From: Adiantum capillus-veneris
Lineage: Eukaryota > Streptophyta > Polypodiopsida > Polypodiales > Pteridaceae
DNA: 64,000 nt
Reading direction: 5' to 3'
NCBI GenBank assembly: GCA_014529385.2
Contig: CM043958.1
Span: forward strand, 89,170,025-89,234,024
In this document: positions 11,220-24,099 of the stretch, one piece after another
Numbering within the stretch: position 1 is the stretch's first letter
Layout: each line of letters begins with the position of its first letter
Position numbers and translations under genes: made by a program
Notes under the pieces: generated by a model
What the model saw: only the letters and a program-made list of their open reading frames with translations
Databases searched by the model: none
Told to the model about the DNA's origin: nothing

Positions 11220-13060
11220 TTAAGAAGCTCCTTCTGCCTTGCTCTATGAATAAGTTTTCTATAAGTCTATTGGTGTAACTCTAATAGGCTATTGGCCTTA
11301 TCCTTTCCTCCCCCATGTCTAGTGTGCTTAAAGTAACTTGTTCTTGCCATGTAGTAGGTTTTTTCCATGCCTTGTGTGGACCATATTGATAGTGAGCCGT
11401 ATGTCTTGGCAAAATATGGACCATGGTTGAACAGTATGTGCTGCATTGAAATAAAACAAAATGGTGAGTAGAGTACAATTTTAATTTTTTTTTGTATATA
11501 TAGCATGCTAACCCACCATGTAATGTGTGATATGTTTCCCATCCCACCTTGTTAGTTAAGCCTTCTTCCAATCCAGCAAGGCTGCTTGAAATGATGTGAA
11601 CTTACTTTGGTCCCAAGAATGTTGCTCAACGTAGTGGAAAATTTTATCTAGTGATTTCCACACGTTCGCCTTGTGATTTTGGATTGCCCCACCACCAGCA
11701 TCGTCTTTAACCACTTTATGTAACTGTTTCCATTTGTTGAACATGTTTCTCCTCTCTTCTCTATCTCAATCTTTGAGGCTAAACCCAAGAAACCTTCTGG
11801 CCTTCACGCCGCCTATTGATGCTTACCTAGGTACCTTGTAGCGACTTTGAGACATCTTAGGGTCCTCTTCAATTTTGACATTGGCTCCATGCAAACCAAT
11901 GTCTAAGAGCACTCCCTCTAATGCTTTGATCACTCTTTTCGACTCACTCTCTGGCTTTGATGTCCATGCAAAACATATGTACAAATGAACCACCTTTTCA
12001 AGTATTCAACAGAGTGCATGAAGTGTATAGACGTGAACTCTACTCAGAGGAATATCAAGCACTGGCCTAAAATTTTTATCTTGAAGATGTCTGTTGGGAG
12101 CTCTATTCCATTGCACACTCTCAAGAGATTGTGCATCAGCCATGCGATATAAGCATGGATTTTTCGCAGTTGCTCCGTGTGTTATGTTTTACATACACTT
12201 AAGAGTATTTAAGTCACCTGCCATGTGCCATTCCACTGTATAGTCACCAAATCCTTCCACTGAAAGAACGACGCTGTTTCTTTGTTCACTGCTGATAAAA
12301 GGAATTTGGGTTTGACTAAAAACCCAATTGAGGATTTCAAAATCTTCCTTATCAACCTGCATTGAAAAATGAAAACAAAAAATCAACAACCAAATAATCA
12401 ATATTTTTGTTATTATAGAGTGAACTAAGTAAACCTGAAATGATCCTAGAGTTAGAATGTTGTTTTTGGATTACACGCTGAAGTATCGTGGATCCTCTTT
12501 CGTTATTGATGGATCCAAAGCTCTATTCATGAGGGTAATGGTGACTCTCTCTAGCTTCTTGTTCTTTAGGACCTCGCACTCGTTGAGCTTCAAAACAAAC
12601 TTGAGAACCCCACCGCACTCCTCTCAACTAATGTCAAAGAATTGAACTGCATACCTTTGAAATGCTTCAAGATCAATGAAGAGTTTGTTGTGCTCGTTAA
12701 ACTGTACCTCTCTGCCGCCCTTGCCTAATAACGTTTCTTCAATATGGAATGGCGACCCAAGTTTCTTTAACACCTCATCGTTTACGTGCCGACGAGCAGC
12801 CTTTACATGTGATGGCTTTGGCAGCAATGATCCTCTCTTTAGTTTATTTTGAAACTTTTTAGCTAATGCTTTGAAGAGTGCCCTGTATCCCGTCTGCGAG
12901 ATGCCACTCTCATCAAGTATTGCTTGCACTTCCATTGGTTCCAACTAATTCTCGTTCATGAAGGAGGTAAGGAGCAGCATAGATATGGCGAGCAAAAATC
13001 GCATCCAAAGAAAAGTCCCATAAATCTCGATCTTGCATACGGCATCCACCGGCCAGTGGT
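11220..13060 (-). pseudogene. Gene A family, copy 1 (decayed)
   Basis: Read on the minus strand, pieces match the better copy at 40557-43407 in the same order. They are ILDESGISQTGYRALFKAL (12624-12944), KFVLKLNECEVLKNKKLERV (12460-12600), YTVEWHMAGDLNTLKCM (12189-12401), VKARRFLGFSLKD and the following helix-rich part (11556-11820), WDGKHITHYM, and then HGPYFAKTYGSLSIWSTQGM...YFKHTRHGGGK (11300-11440). An intron of 76 nt (11516-11441, minus strand) lies exactly where copy 2 has one. Stops and frame changes show it is dead. The function is unknown. The pattern of short conserved blocks in dispersed copies suggests a mobile-element protein. Confidence 0.65.
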
Positions 13061-14618
13061 AGAATAGGGAGAAAAACCAAGTACGTACACACACACACAC
13101 ACACCCTAAGCTTAGGAAGTTGACTCAGGGGGCTAATCATCCCAAAATCCAAAAATGCAGGTGACATCTCTTTCAGAGCACAATCAAAACACACTCTGAT
13201 TGTAAAATTGAAATGCAAATTGTAATTAGGCAATAAAACAAAGCAAAAACCGCACGAAATTAATGCAAATTTGAGCATAATTAGCACAAAATTAAACAAA
13301 AATTGAATTGATGAGGGATCAATTGTAGTAGATAATGAGTGCACGAAGCAAAGTTAAGCTAAGATTCATGCTAATCAAGCATATAATCTATTGTAATCAC
13401 TCTAGTGAGGGTAGTGGATCAAGGCATACACCAAGTACGTGCCCAAAAACTAGTGTAATTAGCTAGTAGATCAACCCTAACCTAAATGCAAATGCAAAGC
13501 AATTGATTCAATTTTGTGAGCAAGAGGGGACTCACAAGATCTAGCATAGAGGGGATGAATAAATGTGGATCAATTAGCATGATTAGAAAATGTAATCAAT
13601 TCCTAACCTTTACAGTTCAAGTGTGCACATTTAAATACTTTGATTTCATAAATAGAAACTACTTAAAAAAATAGGACAATAGTCCATTTAGCCACAAATA
13701 TAGAGGATTGAAATGTTGACTGCACCCTATGCCTAGTTGTGACCATGAACGCATGTGATGAAGAAGATTTAAAAGATTGAGTACATACGTTAATGTTTCC
13801 CAATACAATCCCTGGCCTTTCCAAGCCCATAGAGAAGTTTATAGAATAGACCGTTCATGGCTAACATTAGGTGTTTATATCAAGAGTTCCTCTTGATACT
13901 CTATTTCCAAGATAATGTAGCATCCATTTGTATCATTTTGCATTAACACGGATTGCAAAGAGGACTTAACCACAAACATACCGTCAAATTGAAATCCATG
14001 CTTGCCAAAATAGAAAGCCACATGGCCCCTATTATGAAAAGAAACTCGTTCTTCATTACGATTTGTGTGTTCCACCACACATAAAAAATCCCAAGCTGAT
14101 TTCAAGAGTATGTAGGCTCATTGACTGGCTAACATCTCGCCCTCTTTGTCTTTGGCTTCCAAAGAAACCATCGACTCAGCCCTATAATCACCCAAAACAG
14201 CAAAAGAATTGTGGTACAAAGAAGGATAAGATGAAGTGGAAGGTTTGTTTGAAGGACCACTTTCTCCTCTATACCTGCTATCCCATGGCGTAACCACTTT
14301 TCCCCTCTTATTAAATTGCAACGCAGAAGATGGTTTCATAAAATGACTTGACTGAGGCCTCAAATTGTAAGAGTGAGACTTATTGCCTCCTCACGATAGT
14401 GCCATAAGCCTATGTGGAATTAGAGGAGCCGGATGTTGCAAGGAGCGTCATGCATATGTATGAGGAGGCTCAACCTCTACAACCCGACTCCATGCATGCC
14501 TCAACCCAACCTGTGGCTTGTGGTCCCATTACAAGTTTTGATACTACTTGGGATTAGCTAAATATCCATTCTGGCTATTACATGGATTAGCACACTAATA
14601 AAAGTAGCACAAGATTAG
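13061..14618. other. Non-coding stretch
   Basis: AT-rich sequence with a short CA tract (13088-13103). Open frames are short and unconvincing, and I see no gene or repeat structure worth naming. Confidence 0.5.
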
Positions 14619-14622
14619 GGGT

Positions 14623-14632
14623 GGGGGGGGGG

Positions 14633-14724
<92 letters not shown>
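14623..14724. repeat. G-run plus (GA)n microsatellite
   Basis: Thirteen G residues are followed by about 89 bp of pure GA. It is a polypurine tract able to form triplex or G-rich structures. Confidence 0.95.
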
Positions 14725-14727
<3 letters not shown>

Positions 14728-17055
14728 TACAAAGTAGACTTGATTAATGCTTGATAAAAATTGTGTGTACAAGGCTCTTAAGTAGAGACAAAGAGGTATC
14801 CACACACACTTGACATGGGTGACATCATCAAATTCTTATCTTCCATAGAAGATAGATGACTAGGCTTGTCCACATCACATTCACATGGTTTTGGTTTACA
14901 TGGCTGACACATAAGATTGCTGACATGGAGAGGAGTTTCAGACGCACATAAGGGGCAAAAATGCCTGCACCCCAACACAAACTAGAGCAAGTCATAGGAG
15001 ATTTAGAAAGGGCTAGGTGGATTGCAATGTTAGACAACTTGAAGCTTCTAGACATTTCTCGGGATATTGGATTCACCTGTTTTAATAAACAACAAGGTAA
15101 TTGTTACAGAGCAGCAAGGTTGGATAGGATATATATGTATATTGATTTGGTTCAAGACTTCTAGCAAGATAACTGTTAGAAAGATAACTCTGCTTTTGTC
15201 TCATCATGCTCCAATATTATTCACAAGGATGCATACATGTACAGGGCAGGATGGCCCATGTTGAACATTCTATACTGTTCATTAAATGTGTCAAGGAAAG
15301 ATCAAAGAAACTTTAAAATTAGATTTCAATTCTCACTCTTCTCCCTTTAAAGCTTGGATATGGGAGGGATGTGGTTGTGAACGAAACTCAAAAGATCCTT
15401 ATTGACTTCAAAGTCTAGAGCTAAAGAAAGTAGAAAAAGAAGAAGAATGATGATAAAGAATAGAATCTCTACTTTAGAGAATTATGTCCCACCTGACATT
15501 CCTCCTTCCCTTGCCCTTTTAGAGCTGAAGGACCAACTCAGAAGAGAGGAGTTCCTAGTTCCAAGGGATTCTATGTCCTAGACCAGAGAATATTGGGTTG
15601 GAAAAATTCATACCCCCGACAAAAATATGTTCAATATTCTCAAAAGGAAAAAAGCTAAGGATTTTATCCCTTTTCTTAAGGATGAAGATGGCAATACTAT
15701 TTTGTCTCGTAAAGAAAATCTGGTAGTAGTCTACAAAGATTACTCTTTAGATACCTTTTCATCTCCCTCCAAATTAAAGAGAGGCTAGTCAAACACCATC
15801 TATGGCTAGAATGATGGACTAGCCTCTCACAAAGGGGGATTTGAAGAGTACCATTGAAGCTCTCATAAAAAGAAAATCTCCTGGAACAGATGGTTTGCCC
15901 AATGATTTTTACCAACACTGCGGACTTTATCACTCCTCATTTGATGAGGGTCTAGGAAGAAGCCTTGACGTTAGGAGCTCTCCCCTCTTCTCCAAACACT
16001 AGGATCATAAAACTCATTCACAAAAGGGGGGGAAAGGAGGACTTAGGGAATTGGAAACCCATCAATTATTTGACTTCTGCCTATAAAATAGTTGACCTAG
16101 CTCTAGCAAGAAGGCTTGGTCCTATCGTGCATAAAATTACTCTCCCTGACCAAAAAGGCTTTATTAAAGGCAGATCTATATTGGATGCAATAATCGCCTT
16201 GTGGGAAGCTATAGATTATCCAGAAGAAACTGAGCAATTGTTCTTTTTTTTTTCAAAATTGATTTTGATAAGGCCTATGACAAAATTGAATGGGGATGTA
16301 TTTTCCAATCTCTGCATGACATTGACTTTGGTAAAATGTTCATTAGATTCATTCAAGTGCTTTTTGGTAATGCCCTAGCAAAGGTAACCACAAATGAAGA
16401 TTTGTCTGACTCTATCACTCTACATCGATCCATTAGACATGGTTGTCCAATTGCACCTCTTTTGTATGCTGTTTGTTCAGATGCTCTTGGTTGGTTGGTA
16501 AGCTTGCCATGGAATAGGGGAAAATTAAATGTATTGACATCCCTAGGGCTAGAAGGAATTTCTGTCTTCAACAATTTGCAGATGATAATATTGATATGGT
16601 ACACAATGATCAACGATCAATTGACTGTTTTTGGCAGTGCCTGATACTTTTTGAGATGTACATATTTTCATGTCATTGTGAATTCCCATGGGCTTCAAAG
16701 TTTCACTCAACCAAAGATGGAAATGGATCCTAAACAAGATCACATTAAAAATAATTAGATGGAAAGGACATCATTATTCCCTACCTAGCAAAGCATTTGT
16801 TCTGAACCATTATATAATTCCCTCACTAATCCATTTTTTGGCATGTTGGCATCCAGCTAAATATCAACTCATGAAGGCTTTCTCCATTTCAAGACTTTTC
16901 TTTGGGGAGGAGATTTAGATCATCCTAAAATCTAAAAGGTTGCTTGGGATATATGTTTCTTGCTAAAAGCCAAAGGTGGGATTTGGCTACTGAATCTGAA
17001 TCTGATTGCCTGTAAGTTGGTAGGTAAATGGGTAATGCCAGAATTATTGACTCAG

Positions 17056-17885
17056 ATGACTTTCATTAGGAGAAAGTTGGACTCAATTTCGAGCCCTGTA
17101 AGAAATGCCAACTCAGCATAGAGAGAGGTAATCTTGAAAAATATGAAAGTATTTTTTTAGAATTCTATTTTGCATAGTACATACGTAAAAGTTTGCTCGA
17201 TCACTTGAATGTATGCTCGTACATAATGCTTTTTGAGAGCTCAACTTAAGTGTGCACAGAAATCTATGTTCCTGAATCTTAATGAGTGATGTGATGTACA
17301 ATGAGATAAAACACATCAAAGAAGTTCTCAAAATACAAAAAGGATACCACGAATGCATCCGAAACGTCAAAAAACCTTAGGATAGCACTTTAGAATGTTG
17401 AAATCTGACGTCTCTAGCTCAAGATATGGCATTTTTAAGCCTCGGGGCCTCATGAGGTCAGAACCAAGCGAGTAGAGCCCCCAGAGACCCCTCAGGGGCC
17501 TCTATTCGCTTGGTTCTGACTTCTTCTTAGTCTTTAATAGTACCTATCAATCGTTATCCAATACGATCCATTCAAATTCAAATTGCAAGTAGCTCATGAA
17601 AAGGTGATTGATGTGTGTGTGAGTTGCACACGTACAAGTACCAAACTTTATAGGATAGCAACAACGCGTCATAAAAAGGCGTTCGGCGCTTGTGCAAGAT
17701 GTCACTATCAAGCGCCTTCTTTTCCTAGTGATAGGGATAATTTCACGCAAAAGGTTTTCATGGACATTTTCAAGAATAAGAACAAAGGCTTTTTCAACGT
17801 AACGTTAGCCTTCTTTCTGTTGGCTAAGGAGCATTCTCTCACTAGAGCTAAAAGGCCCGAAAATGAGTCCAACTTTCTCCTAATG
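17056..17885. mobile_element. Non-autonomous TIR element inserted in the LINE
   Basis: CATTAGGAGAAAGTTGGACT at 17056 recurs as its reverse complement ending at 17885, and the inverted similarity extends to about 35 bp (TCAxTTTCGxGCC). The ~830 bp between has no transposase and contains a central perfect hairpin. The right end matches 3357-3456. The LINE reading frame is lost inside and recovered outside. No clear target-site duplication was found, so superfamily assignment is open. Confidence 0.65.
17457..17520. repeat. 64-bp perfect hairpin (family 1)
   Basis: TCAGAACCAAGCGAGTAGAG pairs with CTCTATTCGCTTGGTTCTGA. The stem has 21 pairs, with one position that would be a G-U pair in RNA, and an inner palindrome CCCCTCAGGGG in the loop. 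It is the cleanest member of the hairpin family seen at 33-345 and 3483-3603. Confidence 0.9.
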
Positions 17886-19079
17886 TGGGCTCTGCTTCTT
17901 AAAAGAAACTTGGGCAAATTCAAGCTGCAGGACTACAAGGCCTCGACTAACCTCAACAACCTTAGGGATTTGATTTTGTCCCCTCTTAAGTTTATTCCAA
18001 ATTGATCTAAGTTGATGTCAGGTTGTGAAATTCCTGGAAAACTCTATGGGAACATGGAAGCCATCCACCAAATTTTTTACTAACCTATTTTGTTTTCTTC
18101 AAGATTCACCTTGGACTGGCTGTTTTGCAGACTATTGCAATCTTCCCCTACCTAAAAGGGCCCACATTTGCTTTAAGGCTGGAATCCAAAAGTGGGGGGA
18201 CCTTTTTCAGGGACACGAGATAAAGAGTGAAACCACCCTATAAGACATCATCCAACAGGAAGCAGCTCCAGACTACAAACCATTCTCTTCAAAGTGCGAT
18301 TACCTGCAAGGGCTGATTGCATTAAAGCCCTGCTAAGGAGGATAGCTAAGGATATTTATTCCAGTTATAATCCTAGGGGTAGGAACTCAAGAAGCAATTG
18401 AATAAAAAGTGGAATCTCTAGTGGACTACAAACAGTGGACCTACAGATTCAAATGTGATTGAGCTTATCCAATAATGATTAAGCACAATTTCTTGTTATG
18501 GTTGATTATGCACCAAGGCTTGTGGTCTGGGAATGGGAATAAAGCTTTTAGGGCTGGAGTCTGCAGTAATGGTATTTGTAATACATGTCAGCTTCATATC
18601 ATATTTTCTTCAATTGTTCGGCTACTACCAGAAAAATTCTGTCCTTTGTCCTTTTCTGTGTGATGGCCAGGCTTAACAACATTGAAGTTAGAGATCTTGT
18701 GCTTGAAATTGTAAAGTCTTGGATATTCCTCTATGGACCATCTGGAGAGGGGTTATCTTCTAGTTTATATGGCTTTCTAGGAATGCATAAGTGTTTGACC
18801 CCTCCCCACATCCCCATGTCCTTCTCATGGAGTAAAAGAGGTCTTCTGATTTACTGTGCAAGGAAATAAAGGAGCCCTCAGAGTCCTCTCATGAGTCAAT
18901 TACTGCAATGTAAAAACCCCTCAACTGGACTCAATGCAAGAAAAATATCTGCAACAAGACTCGGGATGAAGGATGTATTGTATCTGATATAGTTCTTTTC
19001 GATGTGGGTAGCTCTGTATTATCTTTAATATTAAAGGAAACCCTCATAGAAGATCCTAATGTCACTGGTCAGCACAAAG

Positions 19080-19850
19080 TAACCATATAAGATTTGGAAA
19101 CCAGGTATTCAACATATTTCAAGAGAAGGTCATAGTGTTATATTTCACCAATAAACTTCCTTTGATTGAGGAAATTGTAGGGTTTTTGGATCAAGGATTT
19201 TGTCATCCTATGGAAGACAAAATATTATATAATGGCTTCAGCATATATGATTTATCTTTTTTAGGAAGGAGGATCAGCAAAGTATCTTGTCGTCGGCCTC
19301 TATAATAATAGTCTTATGCAGTCAAGTTGTCCATGTGCTTCCCTGACAACCAACAATCAAACTCATCAAGGAAGAAGTTATGCTTAAAAGTCCTGTTTGG
19401 GTACATTTTTTGGAGCTCCCAGCTTTCCTTTGGCCATGTGTAGGAGACCTAGCCGCTTCCTTAGGCAAGGTGTTGTTCTCCCCTACCATTAATTGCCCCG
19501 ATAAAAATCGTGTGTGATATGCGGCAAACATACAAACCCATGCCTGAAACATTGGAGATTGAGCTCAAAGGGATAAGTCAAATTGTGCTATCTCTCAAAT
19601 GGGGAAATCTTGCAGCCTTGCAGGGTCATGTTATGATTGTGCTATGTTGGGCCATTTCTCTAAGAGTTGTCCTAGCATCCTTTCTAATGTGAGGGATCTC
19701 ATTCCCTCTTACCAAGGCAGCTAGCATCTAGTTCCAAGAGAGACTAATCCTGATAAAGATCCTCCTCCTCCTGTCACCCCACATAAATCTCCATTCTATG
19801 CTCACCCACCTCCTAGGAAACCCTTACCACCCATGCATGTAGGAAATTAG
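19080..19850 (+). pseudogene. LINE ORF1 remnant (DUF4283-like plus zinc knuckle)
   Basis: Fragments in shifting frames read LKSPVWVHFLELPAFLW, then METLEIELKG-like sequence and a CX2CX4HX4C knuckle CYDCAMLGHFSKSC near 19638-19680. This order is typical of ORF1 of plant L1 elements, where DUF4283 precedes a CCHC knuckle. It lies downstream of the ORF2 remnant on the same strand, so it belongs to a different LINE copy. Confidence 0.65.
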
Positions 19851-20725
19851 GCAAAGAATCATACCTCCTACGAGACCAATCTACAAGGGAAAAGGACCAG
19901 TAGATTGCAAAGGATTTCAACCCTCATGATCAAAGAAAAGTACGTTCAAAAGAAAAATTAGTGCATTTGGCTACATGTCTCCAAATTTCTATGATGTTCT
20001 TCAAGAGTACATTCCTTCCCTCGAGACTCCTGCAGCTATTTATTTTACTCAGTGGTGCAAATCTACAAGCAAACGAAATCAGATCCCCCTCTATGGTTGT
20101 TGAAGCCTACAAGGTCTATTGTAGTCACAAAATTAGACACAAAAGTTCACCTTTTTTTATTTTGCTAACCTATCATTAGTATTTTGATAGCCACTAGATA
20201 TCATTAGTGCCACTAGATATGCACTTTCTAGAGAAACTTTGACCCCCCTATTCAATATTTTGTACAGAAGAACAGCAGAAGCATAAAAACCTGCCTACCT
20301 ACGAGGATTTTGGACACATTTATGAAGTACTTAAAGTGCAAATTTCTAGTGGCGGCCTGAATTGCAAATTTTGATGAGCCAAAGAAAACCAGTAGTGTTA
20401 AAAAGATCCATAACGTGATATAGCTAGCAATAAGCAATATGATTTCTGAGAGAGAAAGCTATAAGCTATGCCTGGATTCCCACAGAAACGATTTCCAATG
20501 AACGGTAAGTCGATCAGAAGTACCTTTGGATTAATAAGATCCTTTTAGGCCGTGGGGGTGACATATTATTAAGAAGGTAAGATGGAATAGCTGTCAGAAG
20601 TGACCAGCTACTTGATGCTCTAAGCTCCACACAAATGCATAAGTGCTTGTGTGTATTGGTGGAATCATCCACTAAATGGGTACACAATCCGAAAGGAGCT
20701 TGTGTCACAACCACCAAACAAATAT

Positions 20726-22277
20726 CTAGCAACCATTGGGCTCAAAATGGACAAAATGGGCCTGAAGGTCCAAGGTGACCTTGAAGCCTTGTTGTTGGCG
20801 GGCGCCCAAGATGGACTTTTGTCCAGCGGGTACTGACGCGAAAGCAAGGCAATGTGTATTGCCTCCCATGTCTTCCAGAACATTGCGGTCGGGGAGGGCA
20901 AGCATTGCGTCATTTGGAAAATGCAGCAGCACTGTAGGAAGTAATTTTGAGGAACGGCCGTTGGTGAAATTAAAGCAGGTGTCGTAGGCGCCCATCTCAG
21001 GACCAGCCTGGACAAGATCTGTGAAGGTGGCCAGCGAGGTCTTGAAGATGGCGCTTAGTGCAGAGTAGGCGGGGGACTCGAGCTGTGAAACGGACACTCC
21101 GGCGTCCAAGATGGTGCCACCGTGGACTGGACCGATGGGCATTGGAAATGAGGCGTTGGATATGGTGAGCATGGTCCCGCCGACGCTGATATTTACTAGG
21201 GGCAGGTAGTACTGGGAGCTGTCTATTGTTTCGTTGGCCACCAAGGGGATGCTGACGGCGGTGGCAGTAAGATTGACGGCGCCGCTACCGGGGGTATCGT
21301 CAAGGGTGAGAAAGCCGGGGTGATCAGGAGACAAGACGCTGGGCAGGCAGTAGGAAAAGCTAGTTAAGTTAGACTTAGACGGAAGCGAGTAGTTGCCGGC
21401 ACCGAGAGCTAGGACACCAGCAGCCACGCCGGAGAGAGAGGTGGAGCGTGAGAAGTAGCTGCAGCCTAGGAGCATATCGTTTATCACCAGCGTGGGAGCA
21501 GGCTCCTCACCGAAGAAGACCCTGTCTCTGTAGAGGGCGCCTGCAGAAACGGTGTTGTCGGAGTATGTTGCATTATAGTAGCAGAAGGAGTTCTCTAATC
21601 CGCAATGGCTGTGTGGCAGAGAAGAACAGACGTTGGCAGTCTCGTTACAGAGCGCAGGCCTCATGCTGCTGCTCTCCTCAATCTGAAAGAGGGGATCCCC
21701 CTCATCAAAGCAACGCACGCATGGAGCGCACTGCATCCACATCAGATTGCTGGACATGTCCAGCTCGAAGTGCATGTACTGAGTGGGCGTTCCCACGCCA
21801 ATGACAGTGAAGTACTCACGTGAAAACTGATGTGTTAACAATACGATATCCGTCGACTTCGTCTTTTCGCTCTGAAATGCAGCCTTAACACTTTCTTCAT
21901 AACGTGGGCGCAAGGAGGCTCTGTGATAGACGGCACCCTCGTGTCGTGCAGGCTGCGCTACTGGAAGGAGGGTACTGAGGATAAGCAGCGGCGCCCACGC
22001 CCGGAGCGTTAAAATCGTGAACACCGACCGGAGAGTTTGTAGCCTGGCCACGCAACATACCAGGCCTCCTGCATGGTCGAACTCTGCCGCGATCGCTCCT
22101 CCTCCTGCGTATATTGCAGTAGGAGAGTAAATTTATGCGTTAATTAATTAGACGTGTGGAGCAGAGGTGAGTGGCAGAGTGCTGATAATTACCAAACGCT
22201 TGCGCACTAATTGTAGGAGTGGTACCAAGGTCCAGGAAGAGGACGAGGACCAGGACCTGCACGATTAACGCTGCCAT
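20726..22277 (-). CDS. Nepenthesin-like aspartic protease (A1B), two exons
   Basis: Exon 1 (22277-22193) starts at an ATG and encodes a hydrophobic signal-peptide-like leader, MAALIVQVLVLVLFL. A GTAATT...ACGCAG intron (22192-22105, 88 nt) joins in frame to exon 2, giving about 487 residues with no interruption. The mature part fits plant pepsin-like proteases: YFTVIGVGTPTQ, the first active-site region LDMSSNLMWMQC, a cysteine-rich nepenthesin insert (CAPCVRCFDEGDPLF), the second site TILDAGVSVSQL, and a C-terminal ILGARQQQGF. Both aspartates are kept, but the usual DTG is DMS and the usual DSG is DAG, so activity is doubtful. The likely location is secreted or vacuolar. The GC content is higher than in its surroundings, and it is the only clearly intact host-like gene here. 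Confidence 0.88.
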
Positions 22278-23760
22278 CTTCGTGATATGCACAACGTCTT
22301 CACCCTCACAATCTTCTCATTTGCATGTTGCGACTTGAGTAAGGCCTCGGGCGCCTGTACACGAGCTTCGCCATCCTCTAATTTTCTATATGGTCGGGCA
22401 TATTTCCTTGTTTCGTGCTTACCTCGGTGAATTAACTTAAAAATAGTTCCCTTTAAAATGGAAAGCTAAACAGTCAAACCAATCTTTTTTGTAGCAAATC
22501 GCACATATCTCCGTGCTAGGTGATACAAACGTCCATGAGCACTATCAAGATCGCTTCGCTCGAAACCATGACCCGGGTCACGGCAATCGAGTGCTCAACC
22601 AACCAAGGGTCATGGCAATCGAGTGCTCAACCAACGAAGCTAGCCTTTTTGGATAGAGTAAAACTAATCATACTAAATACATAAGGAAATGAGGATGTGC
22701 AAGCTACCTTCAAAGGGGGAGTATTTTAGATAAGAACCACAAATACCCTTAGTACTAAGGGGGCTCTAAAGACTACATTTCAACGATTATATACTCGTTG
22801 AAGCTAAGAGTCTTTCATGCCCATTTCCACACCTGTGCTTCTCTTCTATGGTTACTTCAATACTATGACATTTGGTAAGAATGCATGCATCGACAAGGAG
22901 TCCATTGGATCATTTTATTATGTTGTGTGAGGTACGCAATCACCAATTTGATGTAGCACTTCTTTGGTCGGCTTTCCTTTCTCAACCAATGTTAATGAAT
23001 ACGGGCACAAGTCATCAACCTAAAAAAAAGCATTTTCAACAAGTTTTGATCCTTTTGGTGTAGTGAACTCTATATTTGTCCCATAGGTAGCGACTTCCAC
23101 TACACAAATGGCATGACTGTTTAACATCACCTCCACTAACTTCCACATTCCTCCTTTTCCAAGGTTAGCTCCCAAAGGCATACATGTTTCACGTGCTCTT
23201 GTCTTCTAAAGGTACCTCCAAGACTCATTAGTCATCACTCCTTTTTATTCAAAATAGCTAGGTTAGTTGCATTCACATGTGTGCTAGAGGCATGACTCGC
23301 ACTATTTAGCACCATCTTTTCTTTATGAGGTTGTCTCTTAGCAAGTTGTGAAACACATCTTCAACCTCTTTCTACTCAGTCTTCAAACCTTCTTCAGTGT
23401 TCTTGTCTTCTTAAAGTACCTCCAACTTCTCTTAAAGATCTTTGCCTACAACTTGTAAAAACAACTCTGTGGGTAGAAGCATGAGTGGATGGTACACTTT
23501 TAAGGGTGGGAATTTGTTCTTCAACAGACAGAAAATAGCTCTTCACATAACAATTTTACAAAAAAAAAAAAGTACAAAATATATATCTTCAAGTATAATA
23601 ACAAACAAGCAAGAAAAGTTGTGGGACGAATATGGAAGGAGATTTTTTTGCATGAGATAGCTACACACAGTGAAGTCTTTCTTATTGTAGTACGATGTTG
23701 ACAGCTTCTTGTTGGGAGGTTCAGTTGACAAAAACGCCATGGCCCTAAGGTACCTCACCT

Positions 23761-23763
<3 letters not shown>
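22278..23763. other. Non-coding stretch with a 32-bp tandem duplication
   Basis: This includes the upstream region of the protease gene. At 22575-22635 a 32-bp unit starting GGGTCA(C/T)GGCAATCGAG occurs twice. No other gene is supported. Confidence 0.55.
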
Positions 23764-23809
<46 letters not shown>

Positions 23810-23836
23810 TGTGTGTGTCACACACACACACACACA
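23764..23836. repeat. Compound (CT)n-(TG)n/(CA)n microsatellite
   Basis: A CT run is followed by GTGTGTGT and then CACACACA. The last two form a short self-complementary hairpin. Confidence 0.95.
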
Positions 23837-24099
23837 TTTGTTGTTTCAATGGCTATTATGCACTGGGCTTACTTATTTATGTCACAAAAAATCCTTTTGT
23901 GCTTGCTTTGATTTTCACCATTCAAGACTTCTAAAAATTAGTTCTTTTTTGTCTACAATTCTTTTGAACTATACACAATAAAAAATTCAATTTGCACACT
24001 TTTTTTTATCTCTAAATAGCTTTTTCCATATGCATAAAGTTATTTTTGTATGCATCATCAATGAATCTTTAAGCACTAGATTAGTCCTTCATGGTAGCA

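Larger units (their letters stand above)
14961..18870 (+). mobile_element. L1-type LINE ORF2 remnant (EN-RT-zf-RVT)
   Basis: The endonuclease C-terminus is at 14961-15255: FNKQQGNCYRAARLDRIYMY and a degenerate SDH motif, LLLSHHAPIL. The RT runs from about 15820 with KRKSPGTDGLPNDFY, IIKLIHKRGGKEDLGNW, DQKGFIKGRSILDAI, IRHGCPIAPLLYA and QFADDN (about 16573), the catalytic (Y/F)ADD box. The thumb region continues to about 17055. The coding region resumes after an inserted element at about 17890 and ends with a zf-RVT-like segment near 18475-18600 (LLWLIMHQGLW...CSNGICNTCQ). Many stops and frameshifts are present. No poly(A) tail or target duplication was identified. Confidence 0.85.
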
